DNA of 64,000 nucleotides from Mucilaginibacter sp. (GTDB lineage Bacteria > Bacteroidota > Bacteroidia > Sphingobacteriales > Sphingobacteriaceae): positions 18,197 to 82,196 of the forward strand of contig NZ_JANYGQ010000031.1 of assembly GCF_025359345.1 (NCBI RefSeq), written 5' to 3'. The number at the start of each line of letters is the position of its first letter. Position 1 is the first letter of the stretch. Positions 26,582 to 36,004 of this stretch are shown piece after piece. The translations under genes were made by a program, and so were the position numbers. The notes beneath the pieces were generated by a model, which was not told where the DNA came from, ran no database searches, and saw nothing but the letters and a program-made list of their open reading frames with translations.

Positions 26582-28864
26582 ATGAAAAAATACACACTCC
26601 TTGCAACCCTGCTTCTACCTTTATCTATACTCGCCCAAAAAAACGGTGGCGTATCAAATCCGGTGGATTTGATTAACCCGCTGATGGGGACAGCTTCAAA
26701 ACCGGCGCTATCAAACGGTAATACCTACCCGGCGATAGCGCTGCCCTGGGGTATGAATTTTTGGACACCCCAAACCGGAGAGATGGGCAACGGTTGGCAG
26801 TACACCTATGATGCCGACAAAATACTTGGCTTTAAACAAACGCACCAACCATCGCCCTGGATGAACGATTATGGGATGTTTTCCATCTTCCCGGAAACAG
26901 GCAAAATTGTGCTGGATGAGCAGAAGCGCGCCAGCTGGTTTTCGCACAAGGCCGAGGTTGCAAAGGCTTATTATTACAGCGTTTACCTGGCAGATTATGA
27001 CGTAACTACAGAAATTACACCCACCGAACGCGCTGCCAGCTTCAGGTTTACCTTCCCCGAAAGCGACAGCTCGCATATCTTAATAGATGCATTTGACAAG
27101 GGCTCATATGTAAAAATCATACCCGGCGAACGGAAAATTATTGGCTACAGCACCAAAAACAGCGGCGCGGTAACCGATAACTTTAAGAATTTTTTTGTTA
27201 TTTATGTAGATAAGGCTTTCGATGTTGCCTCGGCCTGGCATGACAAGAATATAGATAATGGTAAACTGGAATACACCGGCGACCATGCCGGCGCTGTTAT
27301 CAGCTTTAAAACTAAAAAGGGCGAACAGGTACATTTGCGGGTAGCATCGTCTTTTATAAGTGTAGAACAGGCTGAGCTTAACTTAAAACGCGAAATAGGC
27401 GGTAACAGCTTCGCCCAAACCGAGCAAAACGCGAAGACCACCTGGAATAAAACCCTAAGCCGTTTAAATGTTGAAGGCGGAACTATCGACCAAACGCGTA
27501 CTTTTTATTCCTGCCTGTACCGGATGCTGTTCTTCCCCCATAAAATGTTCGAAGTGGATGCAAAAGGGCAAAATGTACACTATAGCCCTTATAACGGCAA
27601 AGTTATGCCGGGTTATTTATTTGCTGGGACAGGTTTTTGGGATACCTTCCGGGCGCTTTATCCATTTCTGAATTTGGTTTACCCCTCGGTAAGCAAGCAG
27701 ATGCAGGAAGGTTTGGTGAACGATTACAAAGAAGGGGGCTGGCTGCCCGAATGGAGCAGCCCGGGTTATGCCGATTGTATGATCGGGAATAACTCCGCAT
27801 CGGTAGTTGCCGAGGCTTATCTAAAGGGCGCTCGCGGGTATGATATAGAGACACTTTACGAGGCTTTGAAGCATGGGGCCAATAACGAAGGACCGAATGC
27901 TACCGGCCGCCGCGGGGTTGACTATTATAACACGCTGGGTTACGTGCCTTACGACGTAAAAATTAACGAAAACGCCGCCCGCACGCTGGAATATGCCTAT
28001 GACGACTTTGCCATATACCAATTAGGAAAAGCCCTCGGCAAGCCGACCGCTGAAATCGAGGTTTACAAAAAACGCAGCCAGAATTACCATAACCTTTACG
28101 ACAAACAAACCGGCCTGATGCGCGGTAAAAACAAGGATGGCAGCTTTGAAACACCTTTCAATCCCTTTAAATGGGGCGATGCCTTTACCGAAGGGAATGC
28201 CTGGCACTACAGCTGGGGTGTATTTCATGATATACAGGGGCTGATAAACCTGATGGGCGGCAAACAAAAATTTGTAGCCAAATTGGATTCCGTGTTTACC
28301 CTGCCGCCAACATTTGACGATAGCTATTATCATACGGTGATACACGAAATACGCGAAATGCAGATCGCCAACATGGGCCAGTATGCGCACGGCAACCAGC
28401 CTATACAGCACATGATATACCTATACAACTACGCCGGTCAGCCCTGGAAAACCCAATACTGGGCCCGCGAAACCATGAACAAACTTTACAAAGCCACCCC
28501 CGACGGGTACTGCGGTGACGAGGACAACGGCCAAACCTCGGCCTGGTACGTATTTTCGGCGATGGGCTTTTACCCGGTAACCCCCGCAAGCGACCAATAT
28601 GTTTTGGGTGCGCCACTGTTTAAAAAACTAACCATCAATTTGGAGAATGGGAAAACCATCACTATAAATGCACCGAAAAACAGCGCGGAAAATAAGTATG
28701 TAAACAGTTTAACGGTTAATGGCAAGGCTTATGGATTTAACTGGCTAAGCCACAAGGCGCTGGTTAGCGGTGAAGTTTTAAATTTCGATATGTCGGCAAC
28801 GCCAAATAAGCAAAGGGGAACAGGGAAAGGGGATGTGCCGTTTTCTATGTCAAACGAAAAATAA
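26582..28864 (+). CDS. Glycoside hydrolase family 92 exo-alpha-mannosidase (PUL 1)
   Basis: 760 residues with a signal peptide (cleavage near ILAQ). GH92 hallmarks are present: NPLMGT at the start of the mature protein, GTGFWDTFRALYPF, the MIGNNSASVVAEAYLKGARGYD helix, GNQPIQHMIYLYNYAG and the C-terminal GDEDNGQTSAWYVFSAMGFYPV block that carries acidic catalytic residues. Family members are calcium-dependent inverting exo-alpha-mannosidases. It probably trims alpha-mannosides imported or captured by the upstream SusCD pair. Linkage specificity cannot be read by eye. Confidence 0.93.
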   Translation: MKKYTLLATLLLPLSILAQKNGGVSNPVDLINPLMGTASKPALSNGNTYPAIALPWGMNFWTPQTGEMGNGWQYTYDADKILGFKQTHQPSPWMNDYGMFSIFPETGKIVLDEQKRASWFSHKAEVAKAYYYSVYLADYDVTTEITPTERAASFRFTFPESDSSHILIDAFDKGSYVKIIPGERKIIGYSTKNSGAVTDNFKNFFVIYVDKAFDVASAWHDKNIDNGKLEYTGDHAGAVISFKTKKGEQVHLRVASSFISVEQAELNLKREIGGNSFAQTEQNAKTTWNKTLSRLNVEGGTIDQTRTFYSCLYRMLFFPHKMFEVDAKGQNVHYSPYNGKVMPGYLFAGTGFWDTFRALYPFLNLVYPSVSKQMQEGLVNDYKEGGWLPEWSSPGYADCMIGNNSASVVAEAYLKGARGYDIETLYEALKHGANNEGPNATGRRGVDYYNTLGYVPYDVKINENAARTLEYAYDDFAIYQLGKALGKPTAEIEVYKKRSQNYHNLYDKQTGLMRGKNKDGSFETPFNPFKWGDAFTEGNAWHYSWGVFHDIQGLINLMGGKQKFVAKLDSVFTLPPTFDDSYYHTVIHEIREMQIANMGQYAHGNQPIQHMIYLYNYAGQPWKTQYWARETMNKLYKATPDGYCGDEDNGQTSAWYVFSAMGFYPVTPASDQYVLGAPLFKKLTINLENGKTITINAPKNSAENKYVNSLTVNGKAYGFNWLSHKALVSGEVLNFDMSATPNKQRGTGKGDVPFSMSNEK

Positions 28865-28870
28865 AAAGCA

Positions 28871-29009
28871 AATATTGTCATTGCGAGCGAGGAACGAGCG
28901 CGGCAACCGCGAACTTTACAGGGCGAACAGAATGGTACAGAGCTTGCAATAGCGGTTGTGCACGGCGTGCGGTTGCCTCCGCTAGCCAGCGGATCGCAAT
29001 GACAATATT
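28871..29009. repeat. Palindromic intergenic repeat, TGTCATTGCGAG type, copy 1
   Basis: A 139-bp element bounded by a perfect 16-bp inverted repeat, AATATTGTCATTGCGA and TCGCAATGACAATATT. The interior contains ACGAGCGCGGCAACCGCGAAC, mirrored imperfectly. It fills the gap between the convergent GH92 and CheB/CheR genes. Confidence 0.8.
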
Positions 29010-29026
29010 TATTAAAACCGATGTTC

Positions 29027-32000
29027 TTACAACGGCAACGTAAACCAAAACGTTGAGCCCAACCCTATTTCGCTGTCAACGCCAATGGTGCAGCCGTGGC
29101 GTTTGATGATTTCGGAGCAGATGTAAAGCCCGAGGCCCATGCCTGAGTAATGGCCTCCACCATAGTCAGCCCGGTAATAGCGGTCGAACAAATGGGGCAC
29201 TTTGTCATGCGGTATGCCGGCACCGGTGTCCCGTACCGATACTTTCACCATGTTGTCCTCTCTTTCAATAATTAAATATATTTTCCTGCAATCAGGTGCA
29301 TATTTAACCGCGTTGTTAACCAGGTTAACTACCACCTGCTCAATCCTGTCTTCGTCGGCGTTTACCTCGAGCGTTTCATCGCCCTGCACAACCAATTCGT
29401 GCCCGCCGCCTGCTCGCACGTGGCTACAGCATTGGTCGAGCATACTGGCAACAACAAATGATGCTTTGTTTAACCGCAACTGGCCCTCGTTCATGCTGTT
29501 CACATTCAGCAGTTCATCAATCAGGCGCGTAATCCGCTCCATGCTGCGGGTGGCCTGGTCCAGGAAGCGGGGTAACATCGGCGATGGATTGTTTTTCATC
29601 CGCTCCATCAGTTGCAGTGAGGCCTTTAAACTGGTTATCGGTGTTTTTAGCTCATGGCTGGCAATACTAATAAACTCATCTTTTTTCCGGAGCATTTCCT
29701 TCGTATTTTCCTCCAGGTCCTTCTCCATCGAAATATCTAAAACTGTTCCTATAAAACGTGTAGCCTTGTTGTCTTTATCAAAATACGCTTTGCCCTTTGA
29801 TTTTATCCAGCGCAGCTTTTGGTCGCTTTTGCCAATTGCGCGGTATTCGACGTTAAACTCACCGCCATTTACGCCCTTTAAAGCTTTTTTTATGGCATCG
29901 TTAACATTGTCCCGGTCATCGGGATGAATCAAATTTAAAAAAATATCAAAAGCAATATCATCTGTCGGTTTAAGGCCAAACTGTTCCTTGTTACGGTTAT
30001 CCCAAATAAGCTCCCTGGTTATCGGATTGAAGTCCCAGGCCCCAATCCCAGCCGACTCGATTGCAAAATGCAGCCTCTCCTTGTTTTCGGCAAGCAGACG
30101 TTCGGCTTCGGCCAGGCCTTCTTCAACTTTTCTTTTGTCGGTTATGTCGTGGATTGCAAGCAGGGTGAGCTTTTCGTTGGTATAGGTATCAAACTGCCGT
30201 GCGGTTAGCTGCATTATACGGCGGCCAATCGTTTTAAAAACATGGTCCACCTCAAAGGCTTTAAAAAAGCCTTGCTGCGGCAACACTACGTCTAACTGAT
30301 GCCGCAATTTCGGTATATTCCATTGTTTATTACCAAGGTCATAGACAAAATTGCCCTCCGTATCCTCTTCATTAACCCTGAACATGTTGTAAAATCCATC
30401 GGTTGCACGCAATACCACTAAATCCTTATCCAATATAACCAATGGGTCGTGTATGGTATTAAAAATCTCTTCGGTGTATTTCCTGGAGTTGTTGAGCTGG
30501 TCGTTGCGGTCGAGCAACTCGTTATTTACAATAGTTATTTCCTCGTTGGTGCTTTGCAGTTCCTCGGTCGATGTTTCCAGTTCTTCGTTCAGGCTACGCA
30601 GCTCTTCGCTACCGGATAGCAACTCCTCATTGGCGCTCTGCAATTCCTCGTTGGCGGCTTCCTGCACTTCTGTTATGTTCCGCATATCCTCGCGGGTTTG
30701 GGAAAGCTCTTTTTCCAGTTGGTCAATGCGCTGTACCCAGGCGTTTATATTTTCCTGTGCATGCTTGGACGATGTTGAGTTTTCGCCCGAGGATAAAGTT
30801 TCTGAAAGGATACCATCTTGAAAAAGCACTAAAAAATAAGCCTCTTCTGTATCTGATAAGGGTATTACTTCAATATTAACATACTGCGACTCATTATCTA
30901 CTCTAAATGAAATACCTTCTTTCCGTACAATTGTTTGCTTGGTTTTAGCCATGTGCAGCAGGTTCCGTAATTCGAAAGAAAGGCCTTCGCGCGCCATTTT
31001 AAGTACGTTAAAGCTCGGTTTTCCCGGCGATACTGCCAGCCAGGCATCTGTTTTGCCGCGAAACTGGATAATATCAAACAACTGGTCAACCATAACACCG
31101 GCCGGTGTATACTTTGATAGCAATAGGGCATCGGCAACTTTATTAATATCGCGCTCATTGCTTGCATCAGGTGCTACCTGGTCAATATCCTTTAATGTTT
31201 GCTCACTTTTTTCGGACGTTACATTCCTATATTTACCGTGCGGACCTTTCGACTGGTAAATTTTTTGTTGCTTGTCAACAGGCGCAAACAAGTCGGTACT
31301 TGAACCAATGGTTTCTGATTTGCCCAGCATTAAATACCCACGCTCGTTCAATGCGTAATGAAAGGTATTTAACGCCCTTTTTTGCAATACCGGCTCAAGG
31401 TATATCATTACGTTGCGGCAACTCACCAAATCAATTTTTGAAAATGGGGGGTCTTTCAACAAATTATGGTGCGCAAAAACGCACATATCCCTTATTGATT
31501 TATTCACCTGGTAGCTGCCATCAAGCTTATTGAAAAATTGCTGCACCTGGAACGATGAAAGGCCGGCAAGTTCACTCTGCCGGTAAATGCCTGTCCTGGC
31601 CCTGGCAATGGCTGTTTCAGAAACATCGGTAGCAAAAATCTGGATTTTACGGGTAGCTATTTTATCGCCTAAAAACTCCTGCAGGCATATTGCAAATGAA
31701 TAGGCCTCTTCGCCGGTGGCACAGCCTGCAATCCATATCCTTAGTGGTTCATCGGACGCTTTGTGAAGCAGAATACCCGGGAATATATTGTTACATAATA
31801 ACTCAAAGCTATGTGGGTCGCGGAAAAAATCAGTCACAGATATCAGCATGTCATTGTATAATGCATCCTGCTCGGCTTTATTTTCTCTCAGAAAAACTAA
31901 ATAGTCCTTAGGTTTCTCAATTTTATTCAGCGCCATGCGACGCACAATGCGCCGCTTTATGGTGTTTTGTTTATAGTTGGTAAAATCAACCCCACGCCTT

Positions 32001-32689
32001 ACGCGTAAAACGGTAAGCAACTGCCTGAAAATCTCCTCATCCTGTTCAGGCTCATTTTCTTTAACTTCTGCCGGGGTGTAGCTTGTGCGAAAAGGATGAT
32101 TGATGGATATCAGCTTTGCAATAATTTGCTCGGCCGGTAAAATAAAATCAACCGCGCCCGAGCGGATGGCGCTTTTTGGCATGCTATCAAACGTAGCGTC
32201 CTCGTTTTGAGCAAATGTTATTCCCCCGTATGATTTAATTACCTGCAACCCCTGGGTGCCATCATTTAACGCGCCCGATAGTACCACCCCCACTGCAAAG
32301 CTTTGATGAACTACTGCCAACGACGAAAAGAAAACATCGATAGTTTTTACTTTTTTATTTTTTATCGGGTCGAGCTTCAACACACCATCTGTGGCGGTAA
32401 GGATATTTCCTGGTGGGATAATATAAACGTGGTTGGGCTCCAAATGAATATTGTCGGCTATTAACCGTACAGGGATTTTTGTGACCTTTTGAAAAATTTC
32501 GGGTAAATAACTCTCGTATCCCGGGTGAAGGTGCTGTACAAACACATAAGCCATTCCCGAGTCTGGCGGTACCGACTTTAAAAAAAGTTTAAATGCTTCT
32601 ACGCCTCCTGCCGATGCACCTATCCCCACTACAGGAAATTGATTTTCTGATGGTACAGTATCGTGATGGGCAGAATCTGGTAAGGGCAT
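29027..32689 (-). CDS. CheB-CheR-PAS-histidine kinase fusion protein
   Basis: 1220 residues. Domains in order: CheB methylesterase with S26 (GASAGG), H53 and D143; CheR methyltransferase at about 210-470 with the GCATGEEAYSFA SAM loop; a long coiled coil at about 640-720; two PAS domains at about 735-985; HisKA with phospho-acceptor H1012 (SHELKTP); and HATPase_c with DTGAGIP. It lacks the receiver domain of classical CheB, and has no receptor or response regulator gene beside it. Cytoplasmic. In Bacteroidota such hybrids are thought to serve general signalling rather than chemotaxis. Confidence 0.92.
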   Translation of the reverse strand: MPLPDSAHHDTVPSENQFPVVGIGASAGGVEAFKLFLKSVPPDSGMAYVFVQHLHPGYESYLPEIFQKVTKIPVRLIADNIHLEPNHVYIIPPGNILTATDGVLKLDPIKNKKVKTIDVFFSSLAVVHQSFAVGVVLSGALNDGTQGLQVIKSYGGITFAQNEDATFDSMPKSAIRSGAVDFILPAEQIIAKLISINHPFRTSYTPAEVKENEPEQDEEIFRQLLTVLRVRRGVDFTNYKQNTIKRRIVRRMALNKIEKPKDYLVFLRENKAEQDALYNDMLISVTDFFRDPHSFELLCNNIFPGILLHKASDEPLRIWIAGCATGEEAYSFAICLQEFLGDKIATRKIQIFATDVSETAIARARTGIYRQSELAGLSSFQVQQFFNKLDGSYQVNKSIRDMCVFAHHNLLKDPPFSKIDLVSCRNVMIYLEPVLQKRALNTFHYALNERGYLMLGKSETIGSSTDLFAPVDKQQKIYQSKGPHGKYRNVTSEKSEQTLKDIDQVAPDASNERDINKVADALLLSKYTPAGVMVDQLFDIIQFRGKTDAWLAVSPGKPSFNVLKMAREGLSFELRNLLHMAKTKQTIVRKEGISFRVDNESQYVNIEVIPLSDTEEAYFLVLFQDGILSETLSSGENSTSSKHAQENINAWVQRIDQLEKELSQTREDMRNITEVQEAANEELQSANEELLSGSEELRSLNEELETSTEELQSTNEEITIVNNELLDRNDQLNNSRKYTEEIFNTIHDPLVILDKDLVVLRATDGFYNMFRVNEEDTEGNFVYDLGNKQWNIPKLRHQLDVVLPQQGFFKAFEVDHVFKTIGRRIMQLTARQFDTYTNEKLTLLAIHDITDKRKVEEGLAEAERLLAENKERLHFAIESAGIGAWDFNPITRELIWDNRNKEQFGLKPTDDIAFDIFLNLIHPDDRDNVNDAIKKALKGVNGGEFNVEYRAIGKSDQKLRWIKSKGKAYFDKDNKATRFIGTVLDISMEKDLEENTKEMLRKKDEFISIASHELKTPITSLKASLQLMERMKNNPSPMLPRFLDQATRSMERITRLIDELLNVNSMNEGQLRLNKASFVVASMLDQCCSHVRAGGGHELVVQGDETLEVNADEDRIEQVVVNLVNNAVKYAPDCRKIYLIIEREDNMVKVSVRDTGAGIPHDKVPHLFDRYYRADYGGGHYSGMGLGLYICSEIIKRHGCTIGVDSEIGLGSTFWFTLPL

Positions 32690-32943
32690 AATAAATAAAT
32701 TATAGGAGATATAAGCAGATAAAAAGCAGAAAAGACGAATTAGCTGTCTGAATAAAGCTAAAGGTATAACTATTTTATAAGGAAAGGGTTGAATACTATA
32801 ATCTGTTCCTGCTTAAGCAACACATTATAGTTTAAACTGTTTGATGTATGGTAATATTGTTTTTTTTAAAACCAAGGAATGGTTTTGCAGGCCGCTGGTT
32901 ATGATGGGTTTATGAGGACATGAAGTCCTTTGAACGAGATTTA

Positions 32944-32974
32944 GATTTGACAACTTTTTAAAAGTTGCCAAATC
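32944..32974. terminator. Strong palindrome after the nagB-like gene
   Basis: GATTTGACAACTTTT (32944-32958) and AAAAGTTGCCAAATC (32960-32974) pair with one mismatch. It lies 12 bp past the stop of the last gene of the PTS operon. It lacks a long U-tract, so it is either a weak terminator or a 3'-end-protecting hairpin; related sequence is common in the phylum. Confidence 0.5.
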
Positions 32975-32986
32975 CGTTTGTCGACG

Positions 32987-33745
32987 CTAAAAATTATACC
33001 CCCTCTTCCTCGCATACGCTTCAATTTTACTTCCAGCATCCGCATCAAGCAAAATTTCGCAGTTAGGGTGCAGTTGTACCACCGATGCCGGGATATCTGT
33101 AGTTACGGGCCCAAGGATAGCCTGCTCAATAATATCTGCTTTATGCGCGCCCTTAGCTATTAATATCAATTTACGGGTATGCATTATGTTTTTCACGCCG
33201 CGGGTAAGGCCGCCTAAAACCGTTTCGGGCGGCACTTGCGTTTCGCGGCGAACGCGGGCCTCAAAATCAGGGTCCATTGGCGATACCCATGTTTCGCTTT
33301 CAAACGGCGTGCCTGGCTGGTTAATGCCTATATGGCCATTACTGCCTATACCCAGCATTTGCAAGTCGGCACCACCCCGATCCGCGAGACGCTTTTCAAA
33401 CAGGATGCTTTCGGCCTCAAAGTCGTCGGACAGGGTTGGCGGCATAATAAAATTTTCATCAGGTATCCCCAACGGCCCGGCAATCTGGTTCAATATCATG
33501 GTGTAGCAGCTGCCGGCATATTCGCGCTCCAGGTTGGTGAGTTCATCCACATTAAACAATGTGATACCGGATACATCAAACGGATATTGCTTAAAAATTT
33601 CAGACACAATGCGGTGCATACCGATAGTAGTTTGCCCGGTTGAGAGGCCTATTACCGATGTGCGTTTTTCCAGCATTTGGGCAATAATGCGCCAGGCGGC
33701 GGTTATATCAAATTCGTTTTCGTTTTTGCAGATGGTTATTTTCAT
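32987..33745 (-). CDS. Glucosamine-6-phosphate deaminase-like protein (NagB family)
   Basis: 252 residues, normal for NagB, with the GLSTGQTT phosphate loop (34-41), D67 in FNVDEL and the GIGSNGHIG loop with H138. NagB turns glucosamine-6-phosphate into fructose-6-phosphate and ammonia. Two positions of the E. coli catalytic triad differ: the D of DGH is N136 (as in many Bacillus-type enzymes) and the E of NEP is Q143. The start codon overlaps the HPr stop (ATGA), so translation is coupled. The PTS context suggests an amino sugar substrate, though Q143 leaves activity open. Confidence 0.8.
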   Translation of the reverse strand: MKITICKNENEFDITAAWRIIAQMLEKRTSVIGLSTGQTTIGMHRIVSEIFKQYPFDVSGITLFNVDELTNLEREYAGSCYTMILNQIAGPLGIPDENFIMPPTLSDDFEAESILFEKRLADRGGADLQMLGIGSNGHIGINQPGTPFESETWVSPMDPDFEARVRRETQVPPETVLGGLTRGVKNIMHTRKLILIAKGAHKADIIEQAILGPVTTDIPASVVQLHPNCEILLDADAGSKIEAYARKRGYNF

Positions 33746-34008
33746 AAGTGTTTTAGTTCTTCGGTAAAAAAATGGTTAATGGCAGCTGATGCCTCTGTTT
33801 CGTCTTCGCCATCGATGATTATGGTAATGGTTTCGCCGCCTTTTATGGTTAGCGAAAGTATATTCAGCATGCTGTTTAGCTTCACAGTTTTATCCCCTTT
33901 TTGCAGGCTGATGTTTGATTTAAAACCCTTTGCCAGCCGTATCAAAGCGGTTACAGGCCTGGCATGGAGCCCCTGCGGGGCAAGAATTATAAGGTTGGTT
34001 GTTACCAT
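33742..34008 (-). CDS. ptsH: HPr family phosphocarrier protein
   Basis: 88 residues with active-site H15 in GLHARPVT and a conserved S46-M47 regulatory site (VKLNSMLNILSL). It passes phosphate from enzyme I to the IIA component encoded in the same operon. It sits between the enzyme I gene, across a 149-bp gap with a palindromic repeat, and the nagB-like gene. No HPr kinase is in this window. Confidence 0.92.
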   Translation of the reverse strand: MVTTNLIILAPQGLHARPVTALIRLAKGFKSNISLQKGDKTVKLNSMLNILSLTIKGGETITIIIDGEDETEASAAINHFFTEELKHL

Positions 34009-34033
34009 TTTTTACATATCAAATTAAAAGTCA

Positions 34034-34153
34034 TGTCATTGCGAGCTAGGAACGAGCGCGGCAACCGCACGCCATGTATGACAGCTAAACAGGTTGAACA
34101 CTTTCCATTCGCTCTGTATAGTTCGCGGTTGCCACGCCGCGCTCGCAATGACA
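34034..34153. repeat. Palindromic intergenic repeat, TGTCATTGCGAG type, copy 2
   Basis: TGTCATTGCGAGC at the left and GCTCGCAATGACA at the right are a perfect 13-bp inverted repeat bounding 120 bp. It lies between the enzyme I and HPr genes, inside one transcription unit, where it could form a strong mRNA stem. Confidence 0.8.
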
Positions 34154-34157
34154 AAAG

Positions 34158-35861
34158 TTATATCCCCTTCAAATACTCCAAAATCTCCTCCGAACTATCC
34201 ATCGCCTTCACATTTTCCCAAACTTGTTTTGCTTTCAGTTCGCTGTTGTTGATGATGATGCTTTTTATAGCAGGTATTGATGCTGCGCTCATGGAAAATT
34301 CCTTTAACCCCATTCCCATTAACAATAAAGTTGCCAGCGGGTCGGCTGCCATTTCACCGCACATGCCTACGTGGATATTTTGTTTAGCACCCTGCTCAAT
34401 TACAAAACTAATCAGCCGTAATACTGCCGGATTAAATGGGTCGTACAGGTGACTTATTTTGTCATTCATCCTGTCAACAGCAAGCGTGTATTGGCAAAGG
34501 TCGTTTGTTCCGATGCTGAAGAAATCGACTTCTTTAGCCAGCAAATCAGCAGTAATGGCGGCAGAGGGTATTTCTATCATGATGCCAACTTTAATTCCGG
34601 ACTTGAATGGCAATCCATCCTTTCGTAATTCTTCCTTTGCTTCTTCCAAAATGCTTTTCGCCGACCTGATTTCCTGGATGTTGGAAATCATAGGGAACAT
34701 AATTTTCAAATCCCCAAAAACGGAGGCGCGTAAAATAGCCTTTAACTGGGTAATGAATAAGTCTTTCCTATCCAAACAAACCCTTATCGCCCGGTAACCT
34801 AAAAATGGGTTAAGCTCGGCAGGCAGGTTAAAGTAGGGCAGGTGCTTATCGCCGCCTATATCGATAGTCCGCACAATTACAGGTTTGCCTTTGGCCTGCA
34901 GCGCGGTATTTTTGTAGAATTCAAATTGCTCGTCTTCTGTTGGGAAGGTATCGCGGTTCATGTACAAAAGTTCGGTGCGTAAAAGGCCCACGCCTTCACC
35001 ACCGTTATCAAAAACGTTAACTAAGTCCCCCGCGCCGGATATGTTAGCGGTTAACGTTATTTGCATGCCATCAGTTGTAATTGCAGGAACATCGTGCAAA
35101 GCCTTTAATTCAACCGCACGCCGTTGATATACATTCCTTTTTATAAGGTATTCGTCCAGAATTTGCTGATTTGGGTTGATGAACACTTCACCTGATATTG
35201 CATCCAAAATAATAACATCATCATTTTTTATGTCGATCAAATCCGCGCCACACCCAACAATCGCCGGGATACCTCTGGCTTTTGCAATAATAGCCGCGTG
35301 CGATGTTTGGCTACCTGCCTGGGTTGCAAAACCAATCACTTTTGTAATATCCATGGCAATGGTATCTGATGGCGAAAGGTCTTCGGCAATGATGATGGTA
35401 TCCGGTTTAAAGGCAAGTTGGTTAGCCGGCCCGGAATTGCCGAGGTTCTTTAATATCCGGTCACCTATGTCCTGCACATCGGCAGCGCGGGCACGCATAT
35501 AGGCATCTTCCATGCTTTCGAAAACCTGTACAAAACCCGCAATTGTTTCCAGCAGCGCGTCGCTGGTGTTTTTATGTTCGGACTCAATTTTTTCAATTAC
35601 GCTTTCCCGTATTTCGGGGTCGCTTAACAACTCGATTTGAGTTTCAAGGATGGCAAAATCATTGTCAGACAGCGCCGGTGAGTTTATTTTTATCGATTCA
35701 ACTTCATTAACCGCGCTGGTTACTGCTTTATCAAACTGCGCGATTGCCACCTCAATTTCTGCTGGGCCATTCAGCAAAATGCCGGTAGCCACAGTCGCCT
35801 TTTTTTGTATTATAAAAGCCCTGCCTATCGCTATTCCCGGTGAAACGCCAATCCCTTTCAT
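34158..35861 (-). CDS. ptsI: PTS enzyme I (phosphoenolpyruvate-protein phosphotransferase)
   Basis: 567 residues, close to the usual 570-575. The phospho-histidine is H188 in GSQTSHAAIIAKARG, the PEP-binding TIM barrel follows, and the C-terminal GMCGEMAADP block carries the catalytic cysteine. It starts the phosphate relay from PEP to HPr. A separate 143-bp gap with a hairpin-rich repeat divides it from the IIC-IID gene upstream. Confidence 0.94.
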   Translation of the reverse strand: MKGIGVSPGIAIGRAFIIQKKATVATGILLNGPAEIEVAIAQFDKAVTSAVNEVESIKINSPALSDNDFAILETQIELLSDPEIRESVIEKIESEHKNTSDALLETIAGFVQVFESMEDAYMRARAADVQDIGDRILKNLGNSGPANQLAFKPDTIIIAEDLSPSDTIAMDITKVIGFATQAGSQTSHAAIIAKARGIPAIVGCGADLIDIKNDDVIILDAISGEVFINPNQQILDEYLIKRNVYQRRAVELKALHDVPAITTDGMQITLTANISGAGDLVNVFDNGGEGVGLLRTELLYMNRDTFPTEDEQFEFYKNTALQAKGKPVIVRTIDIGGDKHLPYFNLPAELNPFLGYRAIRVCLDRKDLFITQLKAILRASVFGDLKIMFPMISNIQEIRSAKSILEEAKEELRKDGLPFKSGIKVGIMIEIPSAAITADLLAKEVDFFSIGTNDLCQYTLAVDRMNDKISHLYDPFNPAVLRLISFVIEQGAKQNIHVGMCGEMAADPLATLLLMGMGLKEFSMSAASIPAIKSIIINNSELKAKQVWENVKAMDSSEEILEYLKGI

Positions 35862-35911
35862 TGTTTAATCTTGCTCATCATTTTTTTATCATTTTGGGAC
35901 CTATTTGCCCC

Positions 35912-36002
35912 AGCCCCTCTCCACAGCAGAGGGGCTTTTTAATTAATTTCTTGTGGCTTGCTTTTTTTTAAGTCCTCTCTTTTGGAGAGGATTTAGGTGA
36001 GG
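35912..36002. repeat. Hairpin-rich intergenic repeat, CTCTCC/GGAGAGG type
   Basis: Two stems: AGCCCCTCT with AGAGGGGCT (35912-35936) followed by Ts on the plus strand, and CCTCTCTTTTGGAGAGG (35974-35990) followed by TTTAGGTGAGG. The second part matches the interior of the MITE-like element at 23930-23995. It separates the IIC-IID and enzyme I genes. Confidence 0.65.
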
Positions 36003-36004
36003 CC

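Noticed and set aside
29202..29927. 241-codon plus-strand open frame opposite the histidine kinase region
   Set aside because: Serine-rich shadow of the well-supported CheB-CheR-kinase gene; no family resemblance.
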